A stretch of DNA of 64,000 bases, from contig JAZNSI010000038.1 of the NCBI GenBank assembly GCA_045591175.1, positions 1 through 64,000 on the forward strand. Reading direction: 5' to 3'. Origin of the DNA: UBA11524 sp045591175. Lineage in GTDB: Bacteria > Bacillota > Clostridia > Christensenellales > Aristaeellaceae. This document shows, piece by piece, positions 17,701-25,571 of this stretch. Made by a program: the position numbers and the translations under genes. The notes beneath the pieces were generated by a model. That model did no database searches and had not been told where the DNA came from. It saw only the letters and a program-made list of their open reading frames with translations. Each line of letters starts with the position of its first letter. Position 1 is the first letter of the stretch.

Positions 17701-19493
17701 ACGTGATGACCCAGGCGGAGAGCGACAGTTACGCCTCCGGCAGCACGCCCGCGCCGACCTTCACGCCCGTGCCTACAGCGACGGCAGTTCCCACCTGGAC
17801 GCCCGTGCCTACCGCCACCCCGACCTACGAGCCGACCATCCCGCCGCTGGTGGAGGCCATCACGCCCCCGCCCAGCGCCACGCCCACCGAGGTGCCCACA
17901 CCTACGCCCACGGCCACGCCTGCCCCCTATATCGGCTATGCGCTGACCACCCGCGTTACCGCGCTGCGCTCCGGCATCAGCGCCTCGGAAACAACGGTCA
18001 TCCAGACGCTGCAGGCCAATGAGCTGGTCAGCGTGATGGGCCAGGTGAACGATCCCGTCACGGGCGAAACCTGGGCCATCGTCTACACCCTGAACGAGCA
18101 GCCGGGCTATGTGCCCTTCAGCGCGCTGCGCACCATCACCGACCGGGAGGCCGAGCCCTACATCCTCTACTGGGAGGAGATCAACAAGACGCCCGAACCC
18201 ACCCAGATCGTCACCGCCACCCCCGAACCCATGCAGATGGAAGGCTACGCGGTGGTGCTGGGGGATGACGTGCCCTTCCGCCAGATGCAGAGCGAGTACA
18301 GCCGCATCATTGACAACCTGAACGCAGGGACTGTCGTGTACGTCACCGGCCAGACCGCAGGCGACGGCCAGTACTGGCACTCCGTCAACTACGAAGGCCG
18401 CTGGGGCTATATCCGCACCGACCTGGTGCGCATGATGACCATTGCCGAGGAAGAAGCCTACATCCGCGACCAGCTGGCCACGCCCACCCCCGAACCTGTG
18501 ACCACCAATTTGCCCTTCGATCAGAATGGCATGTCCTCCTACGGCTATGTGGATTGCTCGGCGAACAGCAGTGTCAACTGGCGCGAAGAGCCCTCCACCG
18601 GCGCCAAGAAGATCGGCGAGCTCAAGCGCTACGCCTTCTGCCTGGTGTGGGATGTGGAATATGTGAATGGCGTGACCTGGTATCAGGTGCGCTACGACGG
18701 CAAGACCGGCTACGTCCACGGCGATTTCTTCAAGCAGATGACCATCTCCGAGCTGGAGGGCTTCCTTGGCAGCGAAGAGTATCTGCAGGGCATTGCCAAC
18801 AATTCCGCCAGCGGCAACTCCGGCAAGGACGACGTGGGCTACACTGGCACCGGCGGCCTGGTCTCCGCGGAGGATCAGCTCAAGCATGAGAATCCCGACG
18901 TGTGGATCACGCCTCCGCCGTGGAATCCCATCGGCACGGTGGCGCCCATTGCCACCTCCAAACCGACCCTGGAGCCCTTGCCCGGGTGGATCGCGCAGAA
19001 CACGTTAGCGCCCACTCTTGCTCCTACCCCGACGCCCACCTTCAACCCGCTGCCCGATGTGACCTACCCCACCTCCAATGAGGGCGAGGGCGGCAGCGCC
19101 GTGGTATGGGTGCTGGTGATCGGCTTGCTGATGCTGGCGGTCGGCGGCGTGTTCGTGATGGTGCGCCATCAGCAGAACAAGCGGCGCATTGCCCTGCGAG
19201 CGGCCCAGCGCCGTGCTCAGGCAGCCCGTGCGCAGCAGCAGCGGCCCTATGCCCGCAACGCTGCGCCTGCCCAGCCCCGTACCGGCACCTATCCCAACCA
19301 GAATCGTCAGCCCAACGTCAGCCAGTACAGCGGCTATACCGGCGAGGGCGGCGCCTACTTCCGCCCTGCGGAGGAGGCATTTACCCCGGAGGAAGGCGAT
19401 GATTCCGCTTCCAGCGCGCCCCGTGTAGGACGCAGGACGGCCTATCGGCAGGCGCAGCGTGCACGGGAGAACGAGAAAAACCTGGATATGTAA
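14709..19493 (+). CDS. Large surface protein with MucBP-like repeats, SH3-like domains and a C-terminal membrane anchor
   Basis: 1594 residues from the ATG at 14709, behind AAGGAGG. A signal peptide ends near CVTPAFA-AN (residues 31-33). After a unique domain of about 120 residues come ten repeats of some 65-72 residues, each opening with a beta strand like VxVxYY and closing with a strand such as VxFYYxx. They resemble MucBP-type mucin-binding modules. Four bacterial SH3-like domains follow, separated by Pro/Thr-rich linkers (TPTPVPTxxP). Near the end a membrane helix (VVWVLVIGLLMLAVGGVFVMV) leads into a basic, Arg/Gln-rich cytoplasmic tail of about 120 residues. There is no LPxTG motif, so anchoring is by the helix and not by sortase. 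Probable roles are wall binding and adhesion; these are inferred from the domain types. Confidence 0.85.
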   Translation: MKHNGAHLNRLGAFLLTVMMLISTCVTPAFAANIWDELVLDLWWTADNGQNQSVQALPVDIGADRAYWATVDASALGKTLNVAAITADPAYSFYLLDEWGGQTTAFTFQPEMDALDASYEYAHMLFYAVNGVQADMPVLLFVSTKALPEAERPFEPYPVQVRVNYVTEDGRTLDTQYAECWAGEITPVWASSVMTDGYVIVGSETAEVSVDQNGNASPAEITFVYREIATPTPVPTEEPTPTPVAEVAVPVMYCHKNGDILDEQEVFLAPGDHVVQANSSKVADYVLVGDSAVYLTVYPDGTTNVGSVVFYYDDPAPAEAYVSVYYYHENGTLLDMQEILLTEGPHVITASSDAVRSYEPAGPISVDVTVYPNGSAEPAYVQFLYKDAYVAPAEATVQVNYYHVDRGLLDTQTVTLPEGTHVVQAGSSKVGDYLPAGRTDMEVTVFADGTAYPATVDFYYEDAYVAPATAKLTVLYQLADGSVISRESMTLNPGTHTILPENLDFGGYVLDGEQSHVVYVDDSGALSQDTVNFILRPADVNITVHYQDDRGRDVAPTQVLTFTADGSYTIKAAPEGLNADYELAPGLHSELTVTISGGKPSQKDVYFYYQLKQTAPASAVVTVRYFDTYGEEIAPAQNITLERGKHLLQPDARILPVGYELVSDAAISVEVYENGTFSPQEIAFYYREKQPEVTKATITIYYRDDRGNDVAHAQTRGLTDGTHTIQAQPEGLPAGYAIFDGTEEKVTVTVRNGVPSQNQVVFYYRKTATQPTVFTLPVSYYDTMGNQIATTQHVQVGPGTYAIQANPEDLPEGYELMMENVLTVKVFQDGSTDPEEIAFYYRAPQKRATIIVNYVDEWNNAIASPFTKELAPGYHTIQAEASRVPKGYDPASAEPVKVYVSNQGEASPSQVTLTFAKLVVETPIPVGANVYRYAAVNDKNVAFRSEPDTAAGNKTVIRRLGRNDKVYVLKEVRNGKNEVWAQVIVNGQEGYMMSKFLNVMTQAESDSYASGSTPAPTFTPVPTATAVPTWTPVPTATPTYEPTIPPLVEAITPPPSATPTEVPTPTPTATPAPYIGYALTTRVTALRSGISASETTVIQTLQANELVSVMGQVNDPVTGETWAIVYTLNEQPGYVPFSALRTITDREAEPYILYWEEINKTPEPTQIVTATPEPMQMEGYAVVLGDDVPFRQMQSEYSRIIDNLNAGTVVYVTGQTAGDGQYWHSVNYEGRWGYIRTDLVRMMTIAEEEAYIRDQLATPTPEPVTTNLPFDQNGMSSYGYVDCSANSSVNWREEPSTGAKKIGELKRYAFCLVWDVEYVNGVTWYQVRYDGKTGYVHGDFFKQMTISELEGFLGSEEYLQGIANNSASGNSGKDDVGYTGTGGLVSAEDQLKHENPDVWITPPPWNPIGTVAPIATSKPTLEPLPGWIAQNTLAPTLAPTPTPTFNPLPDVTYPTSNEGEGGSAVVWVLVIGLLMLAVGGVFVMVRHQQNKRRIALRAAQRRAQAARAQQQRPYARNAAPAQPRTGTYPNQNRQPNVSQYSGYTGEGGAYFRPAEEAFTPEEGDDSASSAPRVGRRTAYRQAQRARENEKNLDM
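15180..17460 (+). repeat. Ten tandem MucBP-like coding repeats
   Basis: Ten consecutive units of about 200-215 bases inside the surface protein gene. Protein landmarks recur once per unit: an opening Tyr-rich strand, a G-T-H-x-I-Q-like turn in the middle (GTHVVQA, GTHTILP, GTHTIQA, GYHTIQA) and a closing FYYR/FYYE strand. The DNA of the units is diverged, so recombination between them should be limited. Units 6 to 10 are more alike than units 1 to 5. Confidence 0.85.
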
Positions 19494-19499
19494 CCCCTT

Positions 19500-19535
19500 C
19501 GGACGGCAGATCGCAATGGTCTGCCGTCCTTTTGC
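19500..19535 (+). terminator. Terminator of the surface protein gene
   Basis: GGACGGCAGA and TCTGCCGTCC form a 10-base stem followed by TTTTGC, shortly after the stop. Confidence 0.85.
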
Positions 19536-19538
19536 ATG

Positions 19539-19570
19539 CAAAAAAAGACGCTGACGGCATGGTCAGCGTC
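19539..19570 (-). terminator. Terminator of the trkA-trkH operon
   Basis: On the minus strand GACGCTGAC and GTCAGCGTC pair around a six-base loop and are followed by TTTTTTT. Confidence 0.9.
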
Positions 19571-19583
19571 CGGGATATTGAAA

Positions 19584-21029
19584 TTACTTGCGCCACATGG
19601 CGGGATGGAGCAGCGCCAGCATGGGGAAAATCTCCAGGCGGCCAGCCAGCATCAGGAAGCTGGAAAGCAGCTTGGCAAAGGGGCCATAGCCCGCAAAGCC
19701 GCCTGCGGGGCCGACCTCGCCAAAGCCGGGGCCGACGTTGCTGACGCAGGTGAGCGCAGCGGAGAAGTTGGTCATCATATCGAAGCGGCCTTCCAGGGAG
19801 AGGAGGAAGCCGCCCACCACGATCAGCGCCACGTAGATGAATAAGAAAGTCGCCACCTGCCGCAGCACGCCTTCGTCCACAGCCTTGCCCTCAAAACGGA
19901 CGACCATGGCTTTGCGGGGCTGGATGGTATGGCGTACCTCGCGTACGGCCTGCTTGGAGAGCATACCGATGCGGCAGATCTTCATGCCGCCGGCGGTGGA
20001 GCCTGCGCAGGAGCCAAAGAACATGATCACCAGGATGAGCATCCTTGCGGCAATGGGCCAGAGATCAAAATTGTCCGTGGCATAGCCAGTGGTGGACACG
20101 ATGGAGGCCACCTGGAAGGTGGAATAGCGCAGCGCAGTGAAGAAGTTGCCCTTCTGGGGCAGGATGAACAAGGTGATGATCAGCGTCACGCTGATATAGA
20201 TGCCTAGGTACCACTTAAGCTCTTCGTTGGCCTTGATCTCATCAAAATCGCGGGTGAAGAGCTTATAGTACAAGACAAAGTTGACGCCAAAGAGCACCAT
20301 AAAGAGCGTGATAATGGCGTCGATCAGCGCGGAGTCAAAATGTCCCACGCTGGCGGCGTAGTTGCTGAAGCCGCCGGTACCGGCAGTACCCATGGCGTGG
20401 ATGGCAGCGTCGTAGGCGTTCATGCCGGCCAGCATCAGCAGCAGGAATTCGGCAACCGTCAGCGCGCCGTAGATGCTGTAAAGGATCTTGGCGGTATCGC
20501 CCATGCGGGGGACGATCTTCGACAGGGTCGGGCCGGGGGATTCTGCGCGGACGAGGTGGCTCGTGCGCCCGGACATCTGCGGCAGCAGCGCCAGCGTCAG
20601 CACCAGCACGCCCATACCGCCGATCCAGTGGGTGAAGGATCGCCAGAACATCACGCCGTGGGGGTTGCCTTCGATCTGCGTGAGAATGGAAGCGCCGGTG
20701 GTGGTGAAGCCGGAGACGGATTCAAACAGCGCGTCCACAAAATTGGGGATCATACCGCTGAGCACGAAGGGCAGCGCGCCGAACACGGACAGCAAAATCC
20801 ACGCCAGGGATACCACCAGGAAGCCCTCGCGGGCGCGCAGGTTCGTCTGTTCAGCCTTGATCAGCAGGCGCAGCGGCGCGCCGATGACGGCCAGCAGCAG
20901 GATCGTCCACACAAAGGCCATGGCGTCTCCGTCGCCGTAGCCCAAAGCAATGGCAAGGGCGGGGAGCATCGCGGCGGCTTCCACCAGCAGGATCGCGCCT
21001 AAAATGCGCAAAAGCAGCTTTATGTTCAT
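19584..21029 (-). CDS. trkH: Potassium uptake protein TrkH (membrane subunit)
   Basis: 481 residues. The ATG at 21029 overlaps the trkA stop codon in ATGA, a tight translational coupling. The protein is hydrophobic throughout and has the four pore segments typical of Trk/Ktr channels: SVSGFTTTGAS, GTAGTGGFSN, SIVSTTGYATD and TCVSNVGPGFG, each with the selectivity-filter glycine. It forms the ion-conducting subunit that takes up K+ under control of the TrkA ring. The length is typical of the TrkH/TrkG group. Transcription comes from the trkA promoter and ends at the terminator on the far side. Confidence 0.95.
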   Translation of the reverse strand: MNIKLLLRILGAILLVEAAAMLPALAIALGYGDGDAMAFVWTILLLAVIGAPLRLLIKAEQTNLRAREGFLVVSLAWILLSVFGALPFVLSGMIPNFVDALFESVSGFTTTGASILTQIEGNPHGVMFWRSFTHWIGGMGVLVLTLALLPQMSGRTSHLVRAESPGPTLSKIVPRMGDTAKILYSIYGALTVAEFLLLMLAGMNAYDAAIHAMGTAGTGGFSNYAASVGHFDSALIDAIITLFMVLFGVNFVLYYKLFTRDFDEIKANEELKWYLGIYISVTLIITLFILPQKGNFFTALRYSTFQVASIVSTTGYATDNFDLWPIAARMLILVIMFFGSCAGSTAGGMKICRIGMLSKQAVREVRHTIQPRKAMVVRFEGKAVDEGVLRQVATFLFIYVALIVVGGFLLSLEGRFDMMTNFSAALTCVSNVGPGFGEVGPAGGFAGYGPFAKLLSSFLMLAGRLEIFPMLALLHPAMWRK

Positions 21030-22390
21030 TTCTTGATGACCTCGTTTAGATCGGAAATGCCGCTGGTGGTGGAGATGATGACCACATTATCGCCGGCCTC
21101 GATCACGTCGTCGCCAAAGGGAACGATGACCTTGCCCTTATGCAGGATGATGGCCACCAGCGTCCCTTTGCGCACGCTCAGGTTCTTCAGCGGCACGCCG
21201 ATGTAGGGATCGCCCTTCTTTGCGATGAATTCCAGCGCTTCCGCCTTGCCGTCCACCAGGCGGTAGAGCTTTTCCACCGTGGTGCCGCGGGCATTGACGC
21301 GGGCGCGGACGTAGCGCAAAATCATGTTGCAGGTGATGATGCGCGGGCTGACCTGGTTTTCCAGGCCCAGGTTGGCGATGACGTCCTTATAGGCGTAGCG
21401 GTTGGTTTTGACGATCACCTTGGGGACGCCGCGGGTCTTGGCGTACAGGCCGACCATCAGGTTTTCCTCATCCCGGTTGGACAGGGCGATGAAGGCGTCC
21501 ATGCCGGCCAGGTTCTCCTGCTCCAGCAGATCCTGATCGGTGCCGTCGCCCTCAATGATGTCCGCATGGGGAAGGGCCTCGGACAGTGCCTTGGCTTTCT
21601 CCTCGTCATGCTCGAACATCGCCACGCGGACGCCCATCTTCTCCAGCATCTTTGCCAGATAGTAGCTGATGCGTCCGCCGCCCAGCACCATCACGTCCTT
21701 GACGGGCCTGGCGCTGCGACCGAGAACGCGGAAAAAGTGGGTGATGGTGACCAGATCCGCCGCCACGTGCACGCGGTCGCCGGGCTCGATGACAAAATCA
21801 CCGCCGGGGATGACGACCTCGCCCTCACGCTCCACGGCGCAGTACAGAACCTTGGGCAGGTCGGAATGGCGGGAGGTCAGCTCCTTCAGGGGCTTGCCGC
21901 AGATGATGTCGTCCTCCCTTGCGAGGAATTCCACCAGCTCCACGCGGCCCTTGGCGAAGGGCTCGATGTTGTTGGCGAAGGGGAAACGCAGCATGCGGGA
22001 GATTTCCTGAGCGGTGGCGCGCTCGGGGTTGATGGTCATATCGATGCCCAGCTCGTGCTGCAGCACCTGCAGGGACTCGCCGTATTCCGGGTCGCGGATG
22101 CGGGCGATGGCAAACTTGGCCCCCAGGTGCTTGCCGATCAGGCAGCAAAGCATGTTGATCTCGTCCGTGGCGGTGGCGGCGATGAGGATATCCGCCCGCT
22201 CCACCTCCGCCTCCATCAGCGTGGAAGCATTGGCGCCGTTGCCGTGGACGCAGATCACATCCAGATTATCGGTTGTCTTTTTGACGACTTCGTCATCTTG
22301 GTCGATGATGGTAATGTCGTGGCCCTCCCGCAGGAGCTCCGTTGCCAGGGTGTGGCCGACCTTGCCGTCGCCGACGATCAGAATACGCAT
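21026..22390 (-). CDS. trkA: Potassium uptake regulator TrkA
   Basis: 454 residues, with AGGAGG upstream of the ATG. Two tandem RCK units are visible: a Rossmann TrkA-N domain opening MRILIVGDGKVGHTLA, then a TrkA-C domain (GKPLKEL to VAADL), and a second TrkA-N (VMVLGGGRISYYLAK) with its own TrkA-C (GVPLKNLSVRKGTLVA). The duplicated form is the classical TrkA type, unlike the single-unit KtrA. It binds NAD(H) or nucleotides on the cytoplasmic face of TrkH and gates K+ flow. It is first in the operon. The leader is short, so a cyclic di-AMP riboswitch like that found ahead of some K+ transporters is not present. Confidence 0.95.
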   Translation of the reverse strand: MRILIVGDGKVGHTLATELLREGHDITIIDQDDEVVKKTTDNLDVICVHGNGANASTLMEAEVERADILIAATATDEINMLCCLIGKHLGAKFAIARIRDPEYGESLQVLQHELGIDMTINPERATAQEISRMLRFPFANNIEPFAKGRVELVEFLAREDDIICGKPLKELTSRHSDLPKVLYCAVEREGEVVIPGGDFVIEPGDRVHVAADLVTITHFFRVLGRSARPVKDVMVLGGGRISYYLAKMLEKMGVRVAMFEHDEEKAKALSEALPHADIIEGDGTDQDLLEQENLAGMDAFIALSNRDEENLMVGLYAKTRGVPKVIVKTNRYAYKDVIANLGLENQVSPRIITCNMILRYVRARVNARGTTVEKLYRLVDGKAEALEFIAKKGDPYIGVPLKNLSVRKGTLVAIILHKGKVIVPFGDDVIEAGDNVVIISTTSGISDLNEVIKK

Positions 22391-22441
22391 AGCTCATGGC
22401 CTCCTGATAGATCGTATGCGGAATTTGCCGCATACATCTCT

Positions 22442-22470
22442 ATTATATCACAACAGGAAGGATTTGAAAA
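22442..22470 (-). promoter_or_regulatory. Promoter of trkA-trkH
   Basis: On the minus strand TTTTCA (22465-22470), or TTTCAA one base closer, and TATAAT (22442-22447) are 17 or 16 bases apart. Confidence 0.65.
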
Positions 22471-22475
22471 CAGGT

Positions 22476-22502
22476 TTATCCACAGGCCGGATCTGTGGAT
22501 AA
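22476..22502. promoter_or_regulatory. Inverted pair of perfect DnaA boxes
   Basis: TTATCCACA at 22476-22484 and its reverse complement TGTGGATAA at 22494-22502 both match the DnaA consensus exactly. They form 10-base palindromic arms around a 7-base loop, just upstream of the trkA promoter. No replication-origin genes (dnaA, dnaN) are in the window, so a regulatory or titration role is more likely than an origin. Confidence 0.6.
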
Positions 22503-22504
22503 GT

Positions 22505-22534
22505 AAAGCGCGGCCCGGAGGTGGGTCGCGCTTT
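22505..22534 (-). terminator. Probable terminator after the lipoprotein gene
   Basis: AAAGCGCGACCC and GGGCCGCGCTTT pair on the minus strand with one G-U; the following T tract is short (TTTAC), so efficiency is uncertain. Confidence 0.5.
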
Positions 22535-22538
22535 GAAT

Positions 22539-23378
22539 TTACGCATCCTTGTTGTCTGCGGCAATGGACTGATCTGCCGCTGCGTCCGGCTGGAAGGCCT
22601 CGGCAAAGCCCTGCTTGGCCTCCGGCAGCAGCAGGTGCTTGCGGCGCAGCAGATAGATAAGGGCGCCTATCGGGAACTGCAGCCGCAGGTAGAACCCGCC
22701 TTCCCGCAGGGCGAGGGACGTGGCATTCAGGGAAAGGCCCAAACGCAGGTTGAAGTTCAGCTGCGAGCCGTTCATGGCCAGGATCAGCAGTACATTGCCC
22801 AGCAGGATCACCAGAACCATCAGCCACTTGCGGTGAATCTTGTGGCGGCAGCAATCTGCAAGCGCCCAGATGATAAAGACCGCGGTTGCCGCGGAAATGA
22901 GCATGAAGATCATGTCGATGACAGGATGATCATATACGGTGGCTTCCTGCGGCGCGTAGGGGGCGATGTGGATGTTGTACAGCCCCGCCACCCCCGACAT
23001 CTGCAGCGTTTCCACGACGAATTGCTCGTCACCCATTGTCAGCAGGAGCTGAAAAGCGTACATGGTCACGCCGTTGCTGGTGTTGCTGTTCCAACTGATG
23101 GGGGTGAGGCTATAACTGTTCGCATCCGGCAGCAAATCCTGCATGGCGGGAAAAACCTCCAGCACCTGGGCCATCTCTACGCCTTCCACGAAGACGGCGT
23201 GGCTCTTGTCCGGATCGTTGGTCAGCAGGCCATCGATGAACTGCCGCGCCAACGCGTCAGCGCCAGATGCTTCAGCCTTGTCACCGACCGTGGTGAGAAC
23301 GCTTTCAGCCATCTGACTACAGCTGCTCATACACAGCATGCAAAGCGCCAGCAGCAGGGCGAGAAAGGGTTTCTTCAT
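22539..23378 (-). CDS. Putative lipoprotein with C-terminal membrane helices, unknown function
   Basis: 279 residues. The N-terminus is a lipoprotein signal (KKPFLALLLALCMLCMSSC) with Cys20 as the likely lipidated residue. Residues about 25-145 form a soluble domain with a DUF-like alpha/beta pattern (DALARQFIDGLLTNDPDKS). Two helices follow near 152-176 and 183-203, and a third weaker one, ending in a polar tail. A lipidated N-terminus combined with later membrane helices is uncommon. It starts 12 bases after the ATP-grasp stop and is therefore probably last in the hydrolase/ATP-grasp operon. I do not recognise the family. Confidence 0.7.
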   Translation of the reverse strand: MKKPFLALLLALCMLCMSSCSQMAESVLTTVGDKAEASGADALARQFIDGLLTNDPDKSHAVFVEGVEMAQVLEVFPAMQDLLPDANSYSLTPISWNSNTSNGVTMYAFQLLLTMGDEQFVVETLQMSGVAGLYNIHIAPYAPQEATVYDHPVIDMIFMLISAATAVFIIWALADCCRHKIHRKWLMVLVILLGNVLLILAMNGSQLNFNLRLGLSLNATSLALREGGFYLRLQFPIGALIYLLRRKHLLLPEAKQGFAEAFQPDAAADQSIAADNKDA

Positions 23379-23390
23379 GGGCGTGTCTCC

Positions 23391-24584
23391 TTACCAGGTG
23401 TCGCACGCATCCGCGTAGAAGGCGTTCATGGCCTCCTCGGTGGGGAAGTTGGCGACGTACATCTGGTTGCCCATCGCGCCGGAGAGGGCGTCGGGGATGC
23501 GGGAAACCATACGCATGTTGGCGGCGTACTTCTGGCACAGTTCGTCGTGGCTGAGCTTGAAGTTCTTGCCGTCGCGGCGGCCGGCGAAGGCGCAGAAGTT
23601 GCGCTCGCCCACGGTCTTCAGGGAGGAATCGTAGGCGATCATGTCGGCGTAGATCTTGTACACGTCGGTGGAGTTGGCGAAGTTCACCATGTCGGGAGAG
23701 AAGCCGCCGCAGGGACGCATGTTGACCTCCAGCGCCACCACGTCGCCCTTCTTGCCCATGTGAGGATGATCGGCGGTCAGACGGAAGAATTCAAAGTGCA
23801 CGAAGCGGTTCTTGACGCCGAAGGACTTCACCGTCGCGCGGCCGGCCTTGCGGGTATCCTCGGGCAGCTCCTTGACGATGTAGTAGATAGAGTTGTCGCC
23901 GTTGTTGACCACGTCCATGATGGAGTTGGGGGTCACATTGCCGGTTTCGAAGATCGGCTCGCCGTTGGAGTCGATGATCGCGTCGTAGCTGTTGACCTCG
24001 GCGGTAATGAACTCTTCCATGATGTAGGAGACGTTCTTGTCCATGGTGTCGATGAAGAAACGCAGCTCATCATCGTTCTTCAGCTTGTAGGTGCTGGACG
24101 CGCCCACGCCGTTGTCGGGCTTGACGATGACGGGGTAGCCCACCACGTCAATGAACTTCTTGCACTCGTCGTAGTTGTCCACGATGTGGTAGCGGGCGGT
24201 CTTGATGCCCACGGCCTCGTAGTAGGGCTTCATCTTGGACTTGTACTTGATGCGCTCCATGTCCTCGACCTGGAAGCCGGAGGTGATGTGGAAATCGGTG
24301 CGCAGCATCGCGTCGCGCTCCAGCCAGTATTCGTTGTTGCTCTCCAGCCAGTCGATGCGGCCGTACTTGCTGATGAAGAACGCCACGGCGCGGTACACCT
24401 CGTCGTAGTTCTCCATGGAGTTTACCTTGTAGTACTCGGTGAGGGAAGCACGAAGCTCGGGCAGCAGGTCATCGTAGGGGCAGTCACCAACGCCCAGCAC
24501 GCGCAGGCCGTTGTCCTTCAGGTGCTTGCAGAACTGCCAGTAGTTGGTGGGAAAGTTGGGGGAAATGAATACGAAATTCTTCAT
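23391..24584 (-). CDS. ATP-grasp carboxylate-amine ligase
   Basis: 397 residues from the ATG at 24584 behind AAAGGAAG. A pre-ATP-grasp Rossmann-like region (KNFVFISPNFP) is followed by the ATP-grasp fold: GYPVIVKPDNGVGASSTYKL, an adenine-binding stretch with YIMEEFI, and the metal-binding VALEVNMRPCGG. Such enzymes activate a carboxylate as acyl phosphate and join it to an amine or thiol. The D-Ala-D-Ala ligase signature is absent. Substrates are unknown. It is grouped with two alpha/beta hydrolases upstream and a membrane lipoprotein downstream, suggesting making and breaking of an amide or ester compound. Similarity to biotin carboxylase or PurK is only at fold level. Confidence 0.8.
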   Translation of the reverse strand: MKNFVFISPNFPTNYWQFCKHLKDNGLRVLGVGDCPYDDLLPELRASLTEYYKVNSMENYDEVYRAVAFFISKYGRIDWLESNNEYWLERDAMLRTDFHITSGFQVEDMERIKYKSKMKPYYEAVGIKTARYHIVDNYDECKKFIDVVGYPVIVKPDNGVGASSTYKLKNDDELRFFIDTMDKNVSYIMEEFITAEVNSYDAIIDSNGEPIFETGNVTPNSIMDVVNNGDNSIYYIVKELPEDTRKAGRATVKSFGVKNRFVHFEFFRLTADHPHMGKKGDVVALEVNMRPCGGFSPDMVNFANSTDVYKIYADMIAYDSSLKTVGERNFCAFAGRRDGKNFKLSHDELCQKYAANMRMVSRIPDALSGAMGNQMYVANFPTEEAMNAFYADACDTW

Positions 24585-24803
24585 GGTTGATTCTTCCTTT
24601 ATGTGAATGTTGTTCGGATGTTAAATGTGTTCTCGAGTCTTTGCTGGGAAAAAGTCAACTCCAGCGCGGCTCGCCTGTTGCGAGCCGTGCCCGCGCGGGA
24701 GCCCTCCGCCGACAGTGCGACGCGTACCATGCCAAAGTCGCACGCGCGCTCAGCCGGGAATGGAAAGTCAACTCAATCGCGAGCCGCCCGAGGGGGCAGC
24801 CCC
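24585..24803 (-). other. Intergenic stretch rich in inverted repeats
   Basis: No convincing gene. It contains a perfect hairpin (GGCTCGC / GCGAGCC, 24668-24686), a second inverted repeat (GTGCGAC / GTCGCAC, 24715-24721 and 24737-24743), and a direct repeat AAAGTCAACTC found at both ends. None is followed by a T run, so this is not a standard terminator. The composition recalls the noncoding island at 32.3-32.8 kb. Confidence 0.6.
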
Positions 24804-25550
24804 TCACAGAATGTGAGGCAGATGCACGGGCACCTGCTTGTACCACCAGTCCCAGTCGTGGGCAACGTCGTGGCCCCAGATGTCCACGTACACGTTGATG
24901 CCCTTCTGGAAGAAGATGTCGCGCAGGGCGAAGGTCGAGTCGGTGACCTCCCAGGGGCCCTGACCGACCACGATCACGCCCTTGTGGTTGTTGTACTGCT
25001 GGATGTAGGGGTGATCCGCAGGCATGCCGGCCAGGTAGTGCACGGGGGAGTTGGCGTAGACCAGCTCGTCCATGTAGCCGGGGAAGCCGTACTCGCTGTC
25101 GTAAATGCCGGAGAGCGCCAGCAGGCCGTCAAACAGGTCGGGACGGCGGAAGTACAGGTTCGCCGCGTGGGTCGCGCCCAGGGAGCAGCCGAAGGCGATG
25201 CAGCCCGGCGTACCTGTCCAGCCATTGCGCTCGTTGGCCATGGCCTGCATGAAGGGCACCACCTCGTTGGTGATGTAAGCGAACCACTGCTCGTGGCGGC
25301 GGATGCGCCAGAAGCTCTCGTAGGTGGCGGAGTAAGTCTCCTTATCGAGGGTGTCGATGGCGAAAACCATGCACTGGCCGGACTCGATCCAAGGGGCCCA
25401 CACGTCGGTCATCTTGAAGGACTCAAAGTCAAAGAAGCGTCCATCCTGGCAGGGGACGAACAGCACGGGACGGCCTGCGTGGCCGTATACCTTGATCTCC
25501 ATCTCCCGGCCAATGTTGGGGGAGTACCATTTGGTGTAGTAGGTCTGCAT
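24804..25550 (-). CDS. Alpha/beta hydrolase, esterase-like
   Basis: 248 residues; the ATG at 25550 is preceded by AAAGGAG. It resembles the putative esterase family (PF00756): MQTYYTKWYSPNIGRE at the start, a nucleophile elbow FGCSLGAT (Ser in GxSxG) and a conserved-looking tail GHDVAHDWDWWYKQVP supplying the histidine. It lies 21 bases after the first hydrolase gene, so the two are co-translated or at least co-transcribed. There is no signal peptide, so the enzyme is cytoplasmic. Substrate unknown; enterochelin-esterase-like or acyl-ester hydrolysis is possible. Confidence 0.8.
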   Translation of the reverse strand: MQTYYTKWYSPNIGREMEIKVYGHAGRPVLFVPCQDGRFFDFESFKMTDVWAPWIESGQCMVFAIDTLDKETYSATYESFWRIRRHEQWFAYITNEVVPFMQAMANERNGWTGTPGCIAFGCSLGATHAANLYFRRPDLFDGLLALSGIYDSEYGFPGYMDELVYANSPVHYLAGMPADHPYIQQYNNHKGVIVVGQGPWEVTDSTFALRDIFFQKGINVYVDIWGHDVAHDWDWWYKQVPVHLPHIL

Positions 25551-25571
25551 GTATGTTGCTCCTTTTCGGGA

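Noticed and set aside
14523..18887. A 1454-residue open frame opposite the surface protein gene
   Set aside because: It is a shadow of GC-rich codon use in the real gene; there is no ribosome site, and the His/Gly/Val-rich product has no domains. The plus-strand gene has a signal peptide, repeats, a promoter and a terminator.
18940..19493. Sortase (LPxTG) anchor in the surface protein
   Set aside because: No LPxTG-like motif precedes the helix, and the cytoplasmic tail is far too long for a sorting signal.
22391..22441. Cyclic di-AMP riboswitch ahead of trkA
   Set aside because: The leader between promoter and start is only about 50 bases, too short for that riboswitch.
22476..22502. Replication origin
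   Set aside because: Only two boxes, no AT-rich unwinding region and no dnaA or dnaN nearby.
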